From: a virus
IMG/VR virus record: IMGVR_UViG_3300046542_000291
Span: 177,641 to 241,640 of that record
Length of the DNA stretch: 64,000 bases
Direction: 5' to 3' (one strand)
Shown here: piece after piece, positions 43,968-51,997 of the stretch
Layout of the letters: each line of letters opens with the position of its first letter
How positions within the stretch are numbered: the first letter of the stretch is position 1
The notes under the pieces: model-generated
What the model saw: only the letters and a program-made list of their open reading frames with translations
Database searches by the model: none
What the model was told of the DNA's origin: nothing
Translations under genes and position numbers: made by a program

Positions 43968-46133
43968 ATGAGCAACATGTACTTTGGGGTTTACCGTGAC
44001 GATGTGATGAAGTTGGCCCGATCCTTTGTGATCAAGTTTGACCATATCGCAACTGCGATTAATGATCAACTTAAAGCCGTCGGCATTGAAACCGATCCGG
44101 ATGAACCGACTACCTGGAAATACTACAAGAACTTAGCTGGCGAGTATCATGAGACAGACATCATGATGACCGTCCGCTCGATGGACACGTTGGAAATCAT
44201 TGACTTCACTAAAGAGTCGTTGACCATTCACCGTGCCACTGCCCGTGAGTATTACCCAGGCAGTGTTTACTACAACAACTTGGTTCGTGAGTTCCCAGAC
44301 CAGGCCAGTTTGATCACCGGAATCCTGTATCCCATTGACATCGAAACGGCTATCAATTCACATAATGGGGAGATTTTGTACTACGATCCTAAATACGTAG
44401 ACAATAATGAAGACGATTTCCTCCCCGCGATGCAGGATTGGGTCACAGTATTTTACGGAACTTGGTACAACGATGCGTTCACTTTGACGGACGATCTGTA
44501 CCTAGCTTCCTTCTTGGGTCACCTCTACGGCAAGATCCCAGTTGCGATCATGCTTTACCAACTGCGGAATGCGAAGACCCGCCGAGTCGGTAGTTTCCAC
44601 TTGCGTCAACACTTGGCGTCTAACTCACGTCTGGACGAGTTCATCCCGTACTTGATGAAGTCTCAACAACTTCACCTCTACCGGAACGTCAACTGGTACG
44701 AGCGAAACGTTGGTAAGGAAAAGACCTGGGGTCGGTTGGTTGACAAGATCCTCACCCCACGTGGTATTCCGTTGATCTGGTACAACATCAAGCAGAACAC
44801 CGAGAAGATGCCTGAGGAGCTCTCTCCGACGGTTGACATGGTGAAGCTGAACCAGAACTGGCCTGTCATCCAGGAGAACCTGGAGAAGACCACAGTCGGT
44901 GTGGTGTTGGAACGTGAAGATCCTTTGGCTCGTGATAACCCACTGGTTCGCTTTGACATGGAGAAAGAGATCGAAGAGAAGGTGAGTTCTGACCAGTTCA
45001 GTATTCTCCCTACCAAGATCCTCGACTCGGAGGTTATTGACCGTTCGACTTCGTCGGTGCGTTCTTTGATGTCGGTGCTGTTGGCTGAGTGGTTGGACCT
45101 GTCGTCCCGTGGTAAGTATCGTGCTTACGTACAGATCCCTCATCCCCGCACTGGCGAACTGATGACCATCACTGTAAAGGATGCGTTCATCATGATGCTC
45201 TACTGCTACATGAAAGTATGGGAGATCCCGATGGGAAACATCCCTACTGTTGTGGCGTACGAAGTCATGCGTCCTCGGTTGCCTATGCAGGATGAGTTGA
45301 TCAACATGGTTGACTGGAACGTTGTGCACATGCCAACTATCCACGCTATCCAGGATCGGATCACCCCGATGGGTGATTACATCTCCACCGAGCAGTTCTA
45401 CCTCGACTGTACTCGCTTCCACAATGAGTACCTGGCATGCTGGGAACTCTACTCGTTCCAGGAACACTACCTGGGTCGGGCTTACTGCGAGAACGTAGTG
45501 AAGGCCCACTACATGAACCGTCGCTGCCAGTTGGTGGATCAGCCTACGGACTTCGAGTCGTACTTCACCAACATGGGTATCGATCTGAAAGACTTGCGTC
45601 AATCGGAATACGAACAGTTGGTTAACGACACGATCAACATCGCAACGGGTTCTAACCTGTACAAGATCATCACTTTGGGTGAGATTCAACGAGAACTGCT
45701 GCGACTGATGGGTCGGATGTCTTCATACCCCCTCCAGTACCTCCGCAACGTCGCTTTCACGAACTTCCACGTCATCGGCACTGTAGCGGTGCGGTTAGGG
45801 GATTACAAGGCTGACGCGGCGTCCTACGCAAACATCAACATCGGCGTGATCAACGTCATGTCGTACCGATCGAGTGCGGAACATTACATTCCGATCTACG
45901 ATAAAGATGTCATCCCAGGGATCAACTACACCTACGATCAAACGTTGGAACGGAAGATCGACCCAACAGTGACTATCAAGGACTTGACGGATGCCAGTTC
46001 TAACACCCGTGTTAACATTCCAATCGTGGGGATTCGTGCGGTGACATTCACCTACGATGAAACACCTCCAGCTGACGGGACGTTGGATGGTTACTTGAAC
46101 TCTGACGATTCTACCTGGCCTGCTGTGGAGTAA
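43968..46133 (+). CDS. Virion-type structural protein, unknown
   Basis: 721 residues, no signal peptide or membrane segment. Mixed strand and helix, rich in Tyr, Asn and Asp. It is divergent from the portal gene and its stop overlaps the next start (TAATG), giving coupling. The next two plus-strand genes probably form one functional unit with it. I recognise no family; a head-tail connector or tail role is possible. Confidence 0.6.
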   Translation: MSNMYFGVYRDDVMKLARSFVIKFDHIATAINDQLKAVGIETDPDEPTTWKYYKNLAGEYHETDIMMTVRSMDTLEIIDFTKESLTIHRATAREYYPGSVYYNNLVREFPDQASLITGILYPIDIETAINSHNGEILYYDPKYVDNNEDDFLPAMQDWVTVFYGTWYNDAFTLTDDLYLASFLGHLYGKIPVAIMLYQLRNAKTRRVGSFHLRQHLASNSRLDEFIPYLMKSQQLHLYRNVNWYERNVGKEKTWGRLVDKILTPRGIPLIWYNIKQNTEKMPEELSPTVDMVKLNQNWPVIQENLEKTTVGVVLEREDPLARDNPLVRFDMEKEIEEKVSSDQFSILPTKILDSEVIDRSTSSVRSLMSVLLAEWLDLSSRGKYRAYVQIPHPRTGELMTITVKDAFIMMLYCYMKVWEIPMGNIPTVVAYEVMRPRLPMQDELINMVDWNVVHMPTIHAIQDRITPMGDYISTEQFYLDCTRFHNEYLACWELYSFQEHYLGRAYCENVVKAHYMNRRCQLVDQPTDFESYFTNMGIDLKDLRQSEYEQLVNDTINIATGSNLYKIITLGEIQRELLRLMGRMSSYPLQYLRNVAFTNFHVIGTVAVRLGDYKADAASYANINIGVINVMSYRSSAEHYIPIYDKDVIPGINYTYDQTLERKIDPTVTIKDLTDASSNTRVNIPIVGIRAVTFTYDETPPADGTLDGYLNSDDSTWPAVE

Positions 46134-47011
46134 TGCCCATGATGTATATCACACGCGATTATTGCAAGACTGATCCATGGACTGCAATCATCGACATGAT
46201 AAATGCCAACTACTTCTTCCAGCTTTATCCAGGGATTGTAAAGCTGAAGGAGTTTGAGGCGATGGGGCCTAAGCGTACCCGGATTGTGATCGAGCCTAAC
46301 CGTTCATCCAATCCAGGTAACTTGTTGCCTCCGATTGATCGCACCGAGTTCTTCTACGACCGGTTGAACTGCGCTGAGTTCTTCCGTCAGGGTGTGGCTT
46401 ACAATGTGAATGGGATTAGTCTCCCAATTACATCGTGGGACATTGTCCAGATGGTGGGGGCAAAGAATGCGATTGTCTTTGATGTGGACGACTTCCTTTA
46501 CGAGGAGTTTGATTCATTCACACCGTTCCAAGACATGATCGTTCAAGCCAACCCCAAGTCACTGCGCTTTGTGGGGTTCTTGAAGTTCCGCTTGTTCAAC
46601 ACCATCCAGAAGGATCTGGCTACTTTGGGTGGGACGAATGAATTCCCATTGATCAACGTGGAACAGGGTAACGGGAAACTCATTGGGGATTACCTGCTGA
46701 ACCAATACGACTTCACCCAGTGGCGGGAGATGCTTGAGCCAATTGAGGTGGGGGCATCGACTCGTGTCAAAGAACTGGCTGCCATGATGCGAACTGTTTC
46801 TGGGCGACCATGGAACGTAGCCGCTATTAATGGACCTTTCAATCTCAATCACGCGATCGGGGTTGACCAGTTCAAATGTCGTATCCGTTACAACGGCGCT
46901 ATCACCCCGGAGTGGTCTCCACGCACCGAGTTCAGAAAGGTGTTGGTGATCGAGTTGGATGGTACCCTCTGTACCACCGCACAGGGCCTCCTACGGCTCC
47001 ATTACAACTGA
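46133..47011 (+). CDS. Virion-type protein, unknown
   Basis: 292 residues. It starts in a TAATG overlap with the 721-residue gene; a second in-frame ATG two codons on (MMYITRDY) is an alternative. Strand-rich, with many Asn/Phe/Pro residues. No domain recognised. The operon with the large structural gene suggests tail or connector assembly. Confidence 0.6.
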   Translation: MPMMYITRDYCKTDPWTAIIDMINANYFFQLYPGIVKLKEFEAMGPKRTRIVIEPNRSSNPGNLLPPIDRTEFFYDRLNCAEFFRQGVAYNVNGISLPITSWDIVQMVGAKNAIVFDVDDFLYEEFDSFTPFQDMIVQANPKSLRFVGFLKFRLFNTIQKDLATLGGTNEFPLINVEQGNGKLIGDYLLNQYDFTQWREMLEPIEVGASTRVKELAAMMRTVSGRPWNVAAINGPFNLNHAIGVDQFKCRIRYNGAITPEWSPRTEFRKVLVIELDGTLCTTAQGLLRLHYN

Positions 47012-47018
47012 GGCAGCC

Positions 47019-47453
47019 ATGCATTACCATGACTTCAAACAAAAGCTCCTGCGAGCTTACAGCGCGGCTAATCACCTAGAGAAGCCGGTGACGGTGGACG
47101 ATGTTGACTTTATCAACGCTGGAGTGTGGTTGCAGGGCGCTTGTAACGCCAAGGTCACCATCCGAGCAAAAGGAACGAGTGAGAACTTTAAAGGGGAAGA
47201 CGAGATCTTCTACAATCGGGTAAGGTTTGATTACATTGCCCGAGCTTTGAAGTTGTCACAAAAGAAGAACGCATTCAAGTTCACCCACGAGGCACTTCCG
47301 ATTCTTCGGAGTACTCACGGGATCAGTGTCTACGAGACGGACTTCTTTAACGATCCGATTGCAGCTGGGTCGACTACATTCCAGTTAAAGCCACGGATTG
47401 ACTCCTTGGTTTGGATGCCGCCGTACGCAGGTGTCATTACCTACGCGGAATAA
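47019..47453 (+). CDS. Unknown protein
   Basis: 144 residues from the ATG at 47019, seven bases after the previous stop and preceded by GAGGC; an earlier in-frame start lies inside the previous gene and lacks a ribosome-binding site. Mixed helix and strand with no motif. It is last in the operon, and a long A-run and hairpin follow. Confidence 0.6.
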   Translation: MHYHDFKQKLLRAYSAANHLEKPVTVDDVDFINAGVWLQGACNAKVTIRAKGTSENFKGEDEIFYNRVRFDYIARALKLSQKKNAFKFTHEALPILRSTHGISVYETDFFNDPIAAGSTTFQLKPRIDSLVWMPPYAGVITYAE

Positions 47454-47471
47454 CACAAAAAAAAATGACGG

Positions 47472-47502
47472 CATAAGGCAGCCCCGAAGGGCTGCCAATA
47501 TG
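47472..47502. terminator. Bidirectional terminator hairpin, CATAA/TATG family
   Basis: A run of A bases, GACGGCATAA, stem GGCAGCCC-CGAA-GGGCTGCC, then AATATGTCGTC. The minus strand reads CTTATGCCGTC then a long T-run, so minus-strand termination should be strong. Confidence 0.85.
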
Positions 47503-47506
47503 TCGT

Positions 47507-47899
47507 CTAAGTACCACCATCGTAGATCTTGTTGGCTTGACGTTCATTAAGATACCTTGCACAACGATGCGCGTCGCGACAGTTGGGCATCTTAACTAGC
47601 ATTGGACTGCTGATAGTGCGCAGATGGGTGCGCCAGTCTTTTGCGGTCACGCCTTCTCGTTCTGCTTTGGCGATAAACACGCGATTCTTTTCCATCACGT
47701 TTTCACGGGCAGCACGGGTCTTGCGATATTTCTTGTTCATCCGAATGGCGTAAGACGAACTCAGCCCTGGGATGACAAACTCGAATCGCACGTGCTTGTA
47801 GTAGAGTGGACGGAAGACGTCTTCCTGCCATCCCTTCAATTGGGCACTGTACGCCTCGAAGGCACGTTCCGCATTAATAGGTCTTTTGGACTTCTTCAT
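47507..47899 (-). CDS. Small basic protein, paralogue of 48196-48600
   Basis: 130 residues, Lys/Arg-rich. It shares with the gene at 48196-48600 an N-terminal K-R-P-I/V-N-A-E block, an Ala-Tyr/Phe-Ser helix with Leu and Trp, FIAKAERE/FIAQRRLI, a Trp-Arg motif after an Ala, and a short ARYLNE/ARRFMYEE end. Function unknown; nucleic-acid contact is conceivable from charge alone. The start overlaps the next gene by 26 bases. Confidence 0.55.
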   Translation of the reverse strand: MKKSKRPINAERAFEAYSAQLKGWQEDVFRPLYYKHVRFEFVIPGLSSSYAIRMNKKYRKTRAARENVMEKNRVFIAKAEREGVTAKDWRTHLRTISSPMLVKMPNCRDAHRCARYLNERQANKIYDGGT

Positions 47900-48209
47900 T
47901 GGATACCATCACGCTTTGCACGAACCCCTTCTCACGAGAAGGGATCTGCTTAGCCTTTACGTTGAAGTTAAGACGCTCACGCATCCGATAGCTTTGACCG
48001 AAACGAACATGTGCTTGGCGGGAAGCCCTTTGCTTTCGCAATGCCCCTTTGATTGTTTGCATTTCCCCCTTAGTGAGGTTAACGCCAGGCCAAGACGCAT
48101 ACACCAACATGTGACCGATCAATTCAGCTCGGCGAAAGGATTCAAACCGTTTCTTGTTGATGCGCTGTTTACGGTTCTCTTTGTAGAAGATCCGTTTAAC
48201 AGCGCCCAT
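47874..48209 (-). CDS. Small basic protein between two paralogues
   Basis: 111 residues from the ATG at 48209, chosen over an in-frame upstream start inside the neighbouring gene. It is extremely basic in residues 5-25 (Arg/Lys) and again near residue 60. No similarity to the two flanking paralogues was obvious. It overlaps both neighbours, so the three genes form one translationally coupled cluster. Confidence 0.5.
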   Translation of the reverse strand: MGAVKRIFYKENRKQRINKKRFESFRRAELIGHMLVYASWPGVNLTKGEMQTIKGALRKQRASRQAHVRFGQSYRMRERLNFNVKAKQIPSREKGFVQSVMVSNEEVQKTY

Positions 48210-48600
48210 CGTAAAGTTCCTCCTCGTACATGAACCGGCGGGCCAGTTCAGGATCAACGTTGAACGGCAGCTCCGGCAAAGGCATACGAGGAAAGCACTT
48301 TGTAAAAGCTACGAACTCACGCCAGATGGCTGGAGTCAGTTCTTTCACATTGTTGATAGCTTCCTGCTTTACCCAGATCGATTCGATCAGGCGACGTTGT
48401 GCGATAAACTTCTTATCCACCCGTGCGCTTTTCATTTGGAGCTGGTTACCGTCACGTGCATACGTGCGGCGCAGTCTTTCAAACCGACGACGTTTACCAT
48501 CGAGACGATAGTACTCGTCTATCAGTTTCGCTGTCCAGGACAGCACGGAGAAAGCATAGTCTTGACCACGCTTCTCCGCATTTACAGGTTTACGTTTCAT
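48196..48600 (-). CDS. Small basic protein, paralogue of 47507-47899
   Basis: 134 residues. Its shared blocks with 47507-47899 are KRKPVNAE at the start, an AYS/AFS-LxxW helix, a basic helix, FIAQRRL, AxWR and an ARRF ending. No family recognised. GGGTCACA precedes the start. Eight bases separate it from the 233-residue gene upstream. Confidence 0.55.
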   Translation of the reverse strand: MKRKPVNAEKRGQDYAFSVLSWTAKLIDEYYRLDGKRRRFERLRRTYARDGNQLQMKSARVDKKFIAQRRLIESIWVKQEAINNVKELTPAIWREFVAFTKCFPRMPLPELPFNVDPELARRFMYEEELYDGRC

Positions 48601-48608
48601 TGTGACCC

Positions 48609-49310
48609 TTAGGCGATCGCTACTACGAACGCACCATCTTTGAAGCCGAGTTCATGTTTGTCTGCATCCCACCAGATATCCACACCGATGTTCTGAAGAC
48701 GTTGGGCAATCTCTTTCACCAAACCCTTGCTATTGCGGGCTTGGAAGCGCAGCTGCTCGTAGAGAGCTTTATGGCTGTGTTTCAGGTACTTGAGACGAAG
48801 CTTCTCCATCTCATCCTGTTGCGTCCAGGAACCTTTCGGCAGCACGTCGGTGTACTGCATACCCAGACGGTTGAGCAGACGCAGGTCTTCACGGAGAGCA
48901 CGTACGTTGTACATGATCGCCATGTCGATGGAGCCGCCGTGTGGCATGCAGACCGAGTCATCTTCGATGAACACGTTGGTCGGGGCTTGGTTCAATTGCG
49001 GTTGGGTGGCATACGGGTTGTAAGGGCCGTACTCGCCATTCTTGAACACGTACATGTCCATGGTGGACAGATCGGTGTAGACGGTGTTAGCGTCGCCTAC
49101 GGTTGGCAGATCGTCCAGGGAGATAACGGTGGCGAAGTTTACTTCTTTGGTTTGGTACGCACCGATATACACAGGTTGTTTGATTGGAGCAGACATAGTG
49201 GCTTGCTGATTCATGGTCGCTTCCTTTTCCATTTCTTCGAGCAGGCTTGCGTCGAAGTTAGGGTTATGAATTGGGGAGGTGTTGAAACGAGCGCTGTGAG
49301 TTGCTTGCAT
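48609..49310 (-). CDS. Unknown protein
   Basis: 233 residues. A flexible N-terminal region (Asn/Gln/Ser/Thr-rich) precedes a beta-rich segment (TVYTDLSTMDMYVF with GEYGPYNP) and a helical C-terminal third (LRLLNRLGMQYTD, KHSHKALYEQLRFQ). The strand pattern with YVFKNGEYGPY resembles small beta domains on phage fibres. No firm assignment. Thirty-seven bases separate it from the upstream gene. Confidence 0.55.
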   Translation of the reverse strand: MQATHSARFNTSPIHNPNFDASLLEEMEKEATMNQQATMSAPIKQPVYIGAYQTKEVNFATVISLDDLPTVGDANTVYTDLSTMDMYVFKNGEYGPYNPYATQPQLNQAPTNVFIEDDSVCMPHGGSIDMAIMYNVRALREDLRLLNRLGMQYTDVLPKGSWTQQDEMEKLRLKYLKHSHKALYEQLRFQARNSKGLVKEIAQRLQNIGVDIWWDADKHELGFKDGAFVVAIA

Positions 49311-49347
49311 TACAAGAGTTCCTATTTTCTATTAGTAGTGGATCGGG

Positions 49348-49791
49348 TTAGACAGCTGTTTTGTTGTCTGGGTTGTCTTCGTGGTTAGCCCAAGGGATAA
49401 CATCGAATTGGGTGATCGTGGTTACACGTTTGTCTGGGCCCATGACAGCTTCAAACTTACGAGCCGCCAAAGCGAACGTCACGCTATCCACGTAATACAT
49501 GTCGTCCAGGATTTGACCGAATGGACCACAGAATTCGATTTCCGCAATGAACTTCTTACGGACGTCGCAGATGATCGGATCAATCAGCTTGGCGCAGACG
49601 CGGTTAGAGTCGATGATAGATAGCCGGTGATACCAGGCTTCATCGGTCGGATAAAAACGTTGATCAAAACGTGGATTGCCGTATTCAACGAAATACGCAT
49701 TCGACTGTTTTGAGCGTTCGATATAATCCTCTACCGCTTTTATGTATTCGGGGGACTTATCGGATAAATCAATTTCAGTAAACAGTGACAT
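49348..49791 (-). CDS. Unknown protein
   Basis: 147 residues. It is acidic at both ends, with a Tyr/Asp-rich N-terminal helix and a middle domain bearing Cys residues (RVCAKLIDPIICDV, EFCGPFG). No metal-binding pattern is complete. It is preceded by a weak ribosome-binding site and by the hairpin at 49811-49834. Confidence 0.55.
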   Translation of the reverse strand: MSLFTEIDLSDKSPEYIKAVEDYIERSKQSNAYFVEYGNPRFDQRFYPTDEAWYHRLSIIDSNRVCAKLIDPIICDVRKKFIAEIEFCGPFGQILDDMYYVDSVTFALAARKFEAVMGPDKRVTTITQFDVIPWANHEDNPDNKTAV

Positions 49792-49810
49792 TGCCTATTC
49801 TCGATATAAA

Positions 49811-49834
49811 TGCCTGCCCGATAAGGGGCAGGCA
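49811..49834. terminator. Terminator hairpin after the Gln-rich protein gene
   Basis: Stem TGCCTGCCC-CGATAAG-GGGCAGGCA. The plus strand continues CTTTATGGGTTTT and the minus strand TTTATATCG. On the minus strand it lies 12 bases after the stop of the gene at 49846-51933. Confidence 0.75.
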
Positions 49835-49845
49835 CTTTATGGGTT

Positions 49846-51933
49846 TTACACCTGCTTGATCAGCATGGCGGTGTCCATGATGAAACCACGGAACACTTCC
49901 AGGTAAACGCCATCGGCGGTGATCAGACGGATGCGACGCTTGAGCAGCTCTTCTTTGGTGTGACGCTTGAAGATGCTTTTCAGTACATCGATGAAGACCT
50001 GGTGAGTCAGGCTGGAAACCAGCTGTGGCTCTTTCGAGATCTTCAGAGCGCTGTCGGTCAGTTGAGCCTGGGTCCAACCCAGTTGGAAGTTGATGTACGC
50101 ATCAACAACCGCGACCGCCGTTGCACTGTTGCTGGTTTCAGCAAACTGCAGGTTCAGGTTCTTGCCGAACATCAGCGAAGTACCGGCTTTGAACTTATCA
50201 ACCGTTGGCTGACCGTAACGACCGAGCAACACATCAATCAGCGCACCCATGTCGTCGGTGAAGCTGTCGATGTCCAGGTTCTCGATGGACAGTGCATCCT
50301 TGATGAACAAGTTGACACCGGTAGTCATGCGATCGTTCAGGAAGCGGAACACACGGGTAGGCAGTTTGCCATCCAATGTCATCTGCTTCAAGTCTTTCGC
50401 AAACATCATGATGTCGTTCAAGCGCGTTTTCTCACGCAGCTCTTCGAACACTTCTGGAGTGATGTCGAGCAGGTGAGTACGGGACGACTTGTACTCGTGG
50501 CACGGAATGATGTCGTCTTCCATCAACGCCATGTTTTCCTGAATGTACTGGCGAGCTTCGATCTCGTTTTCCATGTCGGTAGAGCCCTGCAGCTCAACTG
50601 GCAGTTCGACCGGAGTCAACTCGTCAGTCAGGTCGAGCTTCATGACTTCTTCCAGCGGCTTCATGCCGTTCACGCCATTGCTGATTGGAACAGCCGTAAC
50701 GCGGATCTCGCCGTCAGGACGATAAGCAGCTGCACGCAGCGACTCGTCGATCTCGTGACGCATGTATTCCAACATCTGGTGGTCCTCCCACTTCACGAAG
50801 CTTTCTTTCACAGTACCGTCTGGCCAGCGGGTGTACATCCGCAGATACATGGTAGGGTCGCACGATTGCTCGTACGGGTCATTGGAACCACCGGTGCGAA
50901 CCCAGCCCAGTGCAGCGGCCAGATGTGCAGGACGAGTCTCTACGCCACCAGGGGAGTAGATCACATCGAACGGACGCAGGACGTTGATTACCACGCCCAT
51001 CGGGACGAAGTAGTTCGGGTCCATGACAACGTCTTTCACAGACATCGGCACTGGCAGGTCGGTTTGTTGAACCGGCTGTTGTTGGAATTGTTGTTGCATC
51101 GCTGGTTGATCTCCGTAAAGCGGATTGGAGGGTTCGCCGTACTGCTCTACCGGCTGAATGGGTTTCGCCATTTCCGCTTGTGGAACGTCGTAGGTGTCAC
51201 CCATGTTACCAGCGGGTGCCATTTGTTGTTGCAGATGATTCAACTGCATTGGTTGCACGGCAGCTTGCGTGTTGACGGTCAGCTGGTTCATCATCGCTTG
51301 CGGCTGTTGAGGCTGCATTTGATAACTACCCATGGTGTTCATCATGGGTTGCTGTTGGTACTGCTGCGACTGGCCGTATTGTGGCGGCTGCATGTACTGT
51401 GGTTGTTGTTGCATCGCACCCGATGCATACGTGCGCCAGTCAACCTGGAAGTTACCGAACTTCATCTGGTACTGTTGAATCTCAGCCATTTGCTGAGGGT
51501 TCAGGAACTGTTGCAGTTGTGGAAACGCAACGGCCATCTGACCGAGGTAGAAGTTCTTGCAGGTTTGCGCCGCTTTGGTCGGAGCGATCTGTGGATTGTT
51601 AGCCTGCGGTTGCATGACCAACATGAATTCCAACAGGTTCGCTACGTAGCCACACCATTCAGTCCATTGCGGGTTGTTGAAGTTGCCATTGGCCATGACG
51701 TTGTACGCAAAGGTGTGCATGTTGGTGCGGTTTACCGCTGCCTGCAACTCACCGCGGAAACGACCAATCGCTTCCAGAACCAATTGCTGGTTCTGTTGTT
51801 GCCACGGACGCAGTTGCAGCTGTGGCACCTTGTCGTTCGAGAACGGCAGGTTTGGACTGAACGTACCTTGATCGACTTGGTTGATGGGGAATGGAAGTTG
51901 CTGCTGTTGTTGCTGAGGCTGCATGTTGTACAT
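49846..51933 (-). CDS. Large protein with Gln-rich N-terminal region
   Basis: 695 residues. The first 260 or so contain many Gln-rich low-complexity runs (Gln repeats, Met-Gln-Pro), with short globular segments between. A Met/Pro/Asp region follows, then a well-formed C-terminal part (residues 320-695) with helices RVFRFLNDRMTTGVN and LLGRYGQPTVDKF. No domain recognised. It is transcribed with the RNAP fragment, 64 bases downstream. Poly-Gln regions often mark flexible or phase-forming proteins; this is speculation. Confidence 0.65.
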   Translation of the reverse strand: MYNMQPQQQQQQLPFPINQVDQGTFSPNLPFSNDKVPQLQLRPWQQQNQQLVLEAIGRFRGELQAAVNRTNMHTFAYNVMANGNFNNPQWTEWCGYVANLLEFMLVMQPQANNPQIAPTKAAQTCKNFYLGQMAVAFPQLQQFLNPQQMAEIQQYQMKFGNFQVDWRTYASGAMQQQPQYMQPPQYGQSQQYQQQPMMNTMGSYQMQPQQPQAMMNQLTVNTQAAVQPMQLNHLQQQMAPAGNMGDTYDVPQAEMAKPIQPVEQYGEPSNPLYGDQPAMQQQFQQQPVQQTDLPVPMSVKDVVMDPNYFVPMGVVINVLRPFDVIYSPGGVETRPAHLAAALGWVRTGGSNDPYEQSCDPTMYLRMYTRWPDGTVKESFVKWEDHQMLEYMRHEIDESLRAAAYRPDGEIRVTAVPISNGVNGMKPLEEVMKLDLTDELTPVELPVELQGSTDMENEIEARQYIQENMALMEDDIIPCHEYKSSRTHLLDITPEVFEELREKTRLNDIMMFAKDLKQMTLDGKLPTRVFRFLNDRMTTGVNLFIKDALSIENLDIDSFTDDMGALIDVLLGRYGQPTVDKFKAGTSLMFGKNLNLQFAETSNSATAVAVVDAYINFQLGWTQAQLTDSALKISKEPQLVSSLTHQVFIDVLKSIFKRHTKEELLKRRIRLITADGVYLEVFRGFIMDTAMLIKQV

Positions 51934-51958
51934 CGAGTTATTTCCTGTTTTGAATTAA

Positions 51959-51980
51959 TGGACTACTTCGCCGTAGTCCA
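51959..51980. terminator. Hairpin between RNAP fragment and Gln-rich gene
   Basis: Perfect stem TGGACTAC-TTCGCC-GTAGTCCA. On the minus strand AATTAAT follows. It may attenuate transcription entering the Gln-rich gene. Confidence 0.6.
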
Positions 51981-51997
51981 CATCACACGACTGGACT

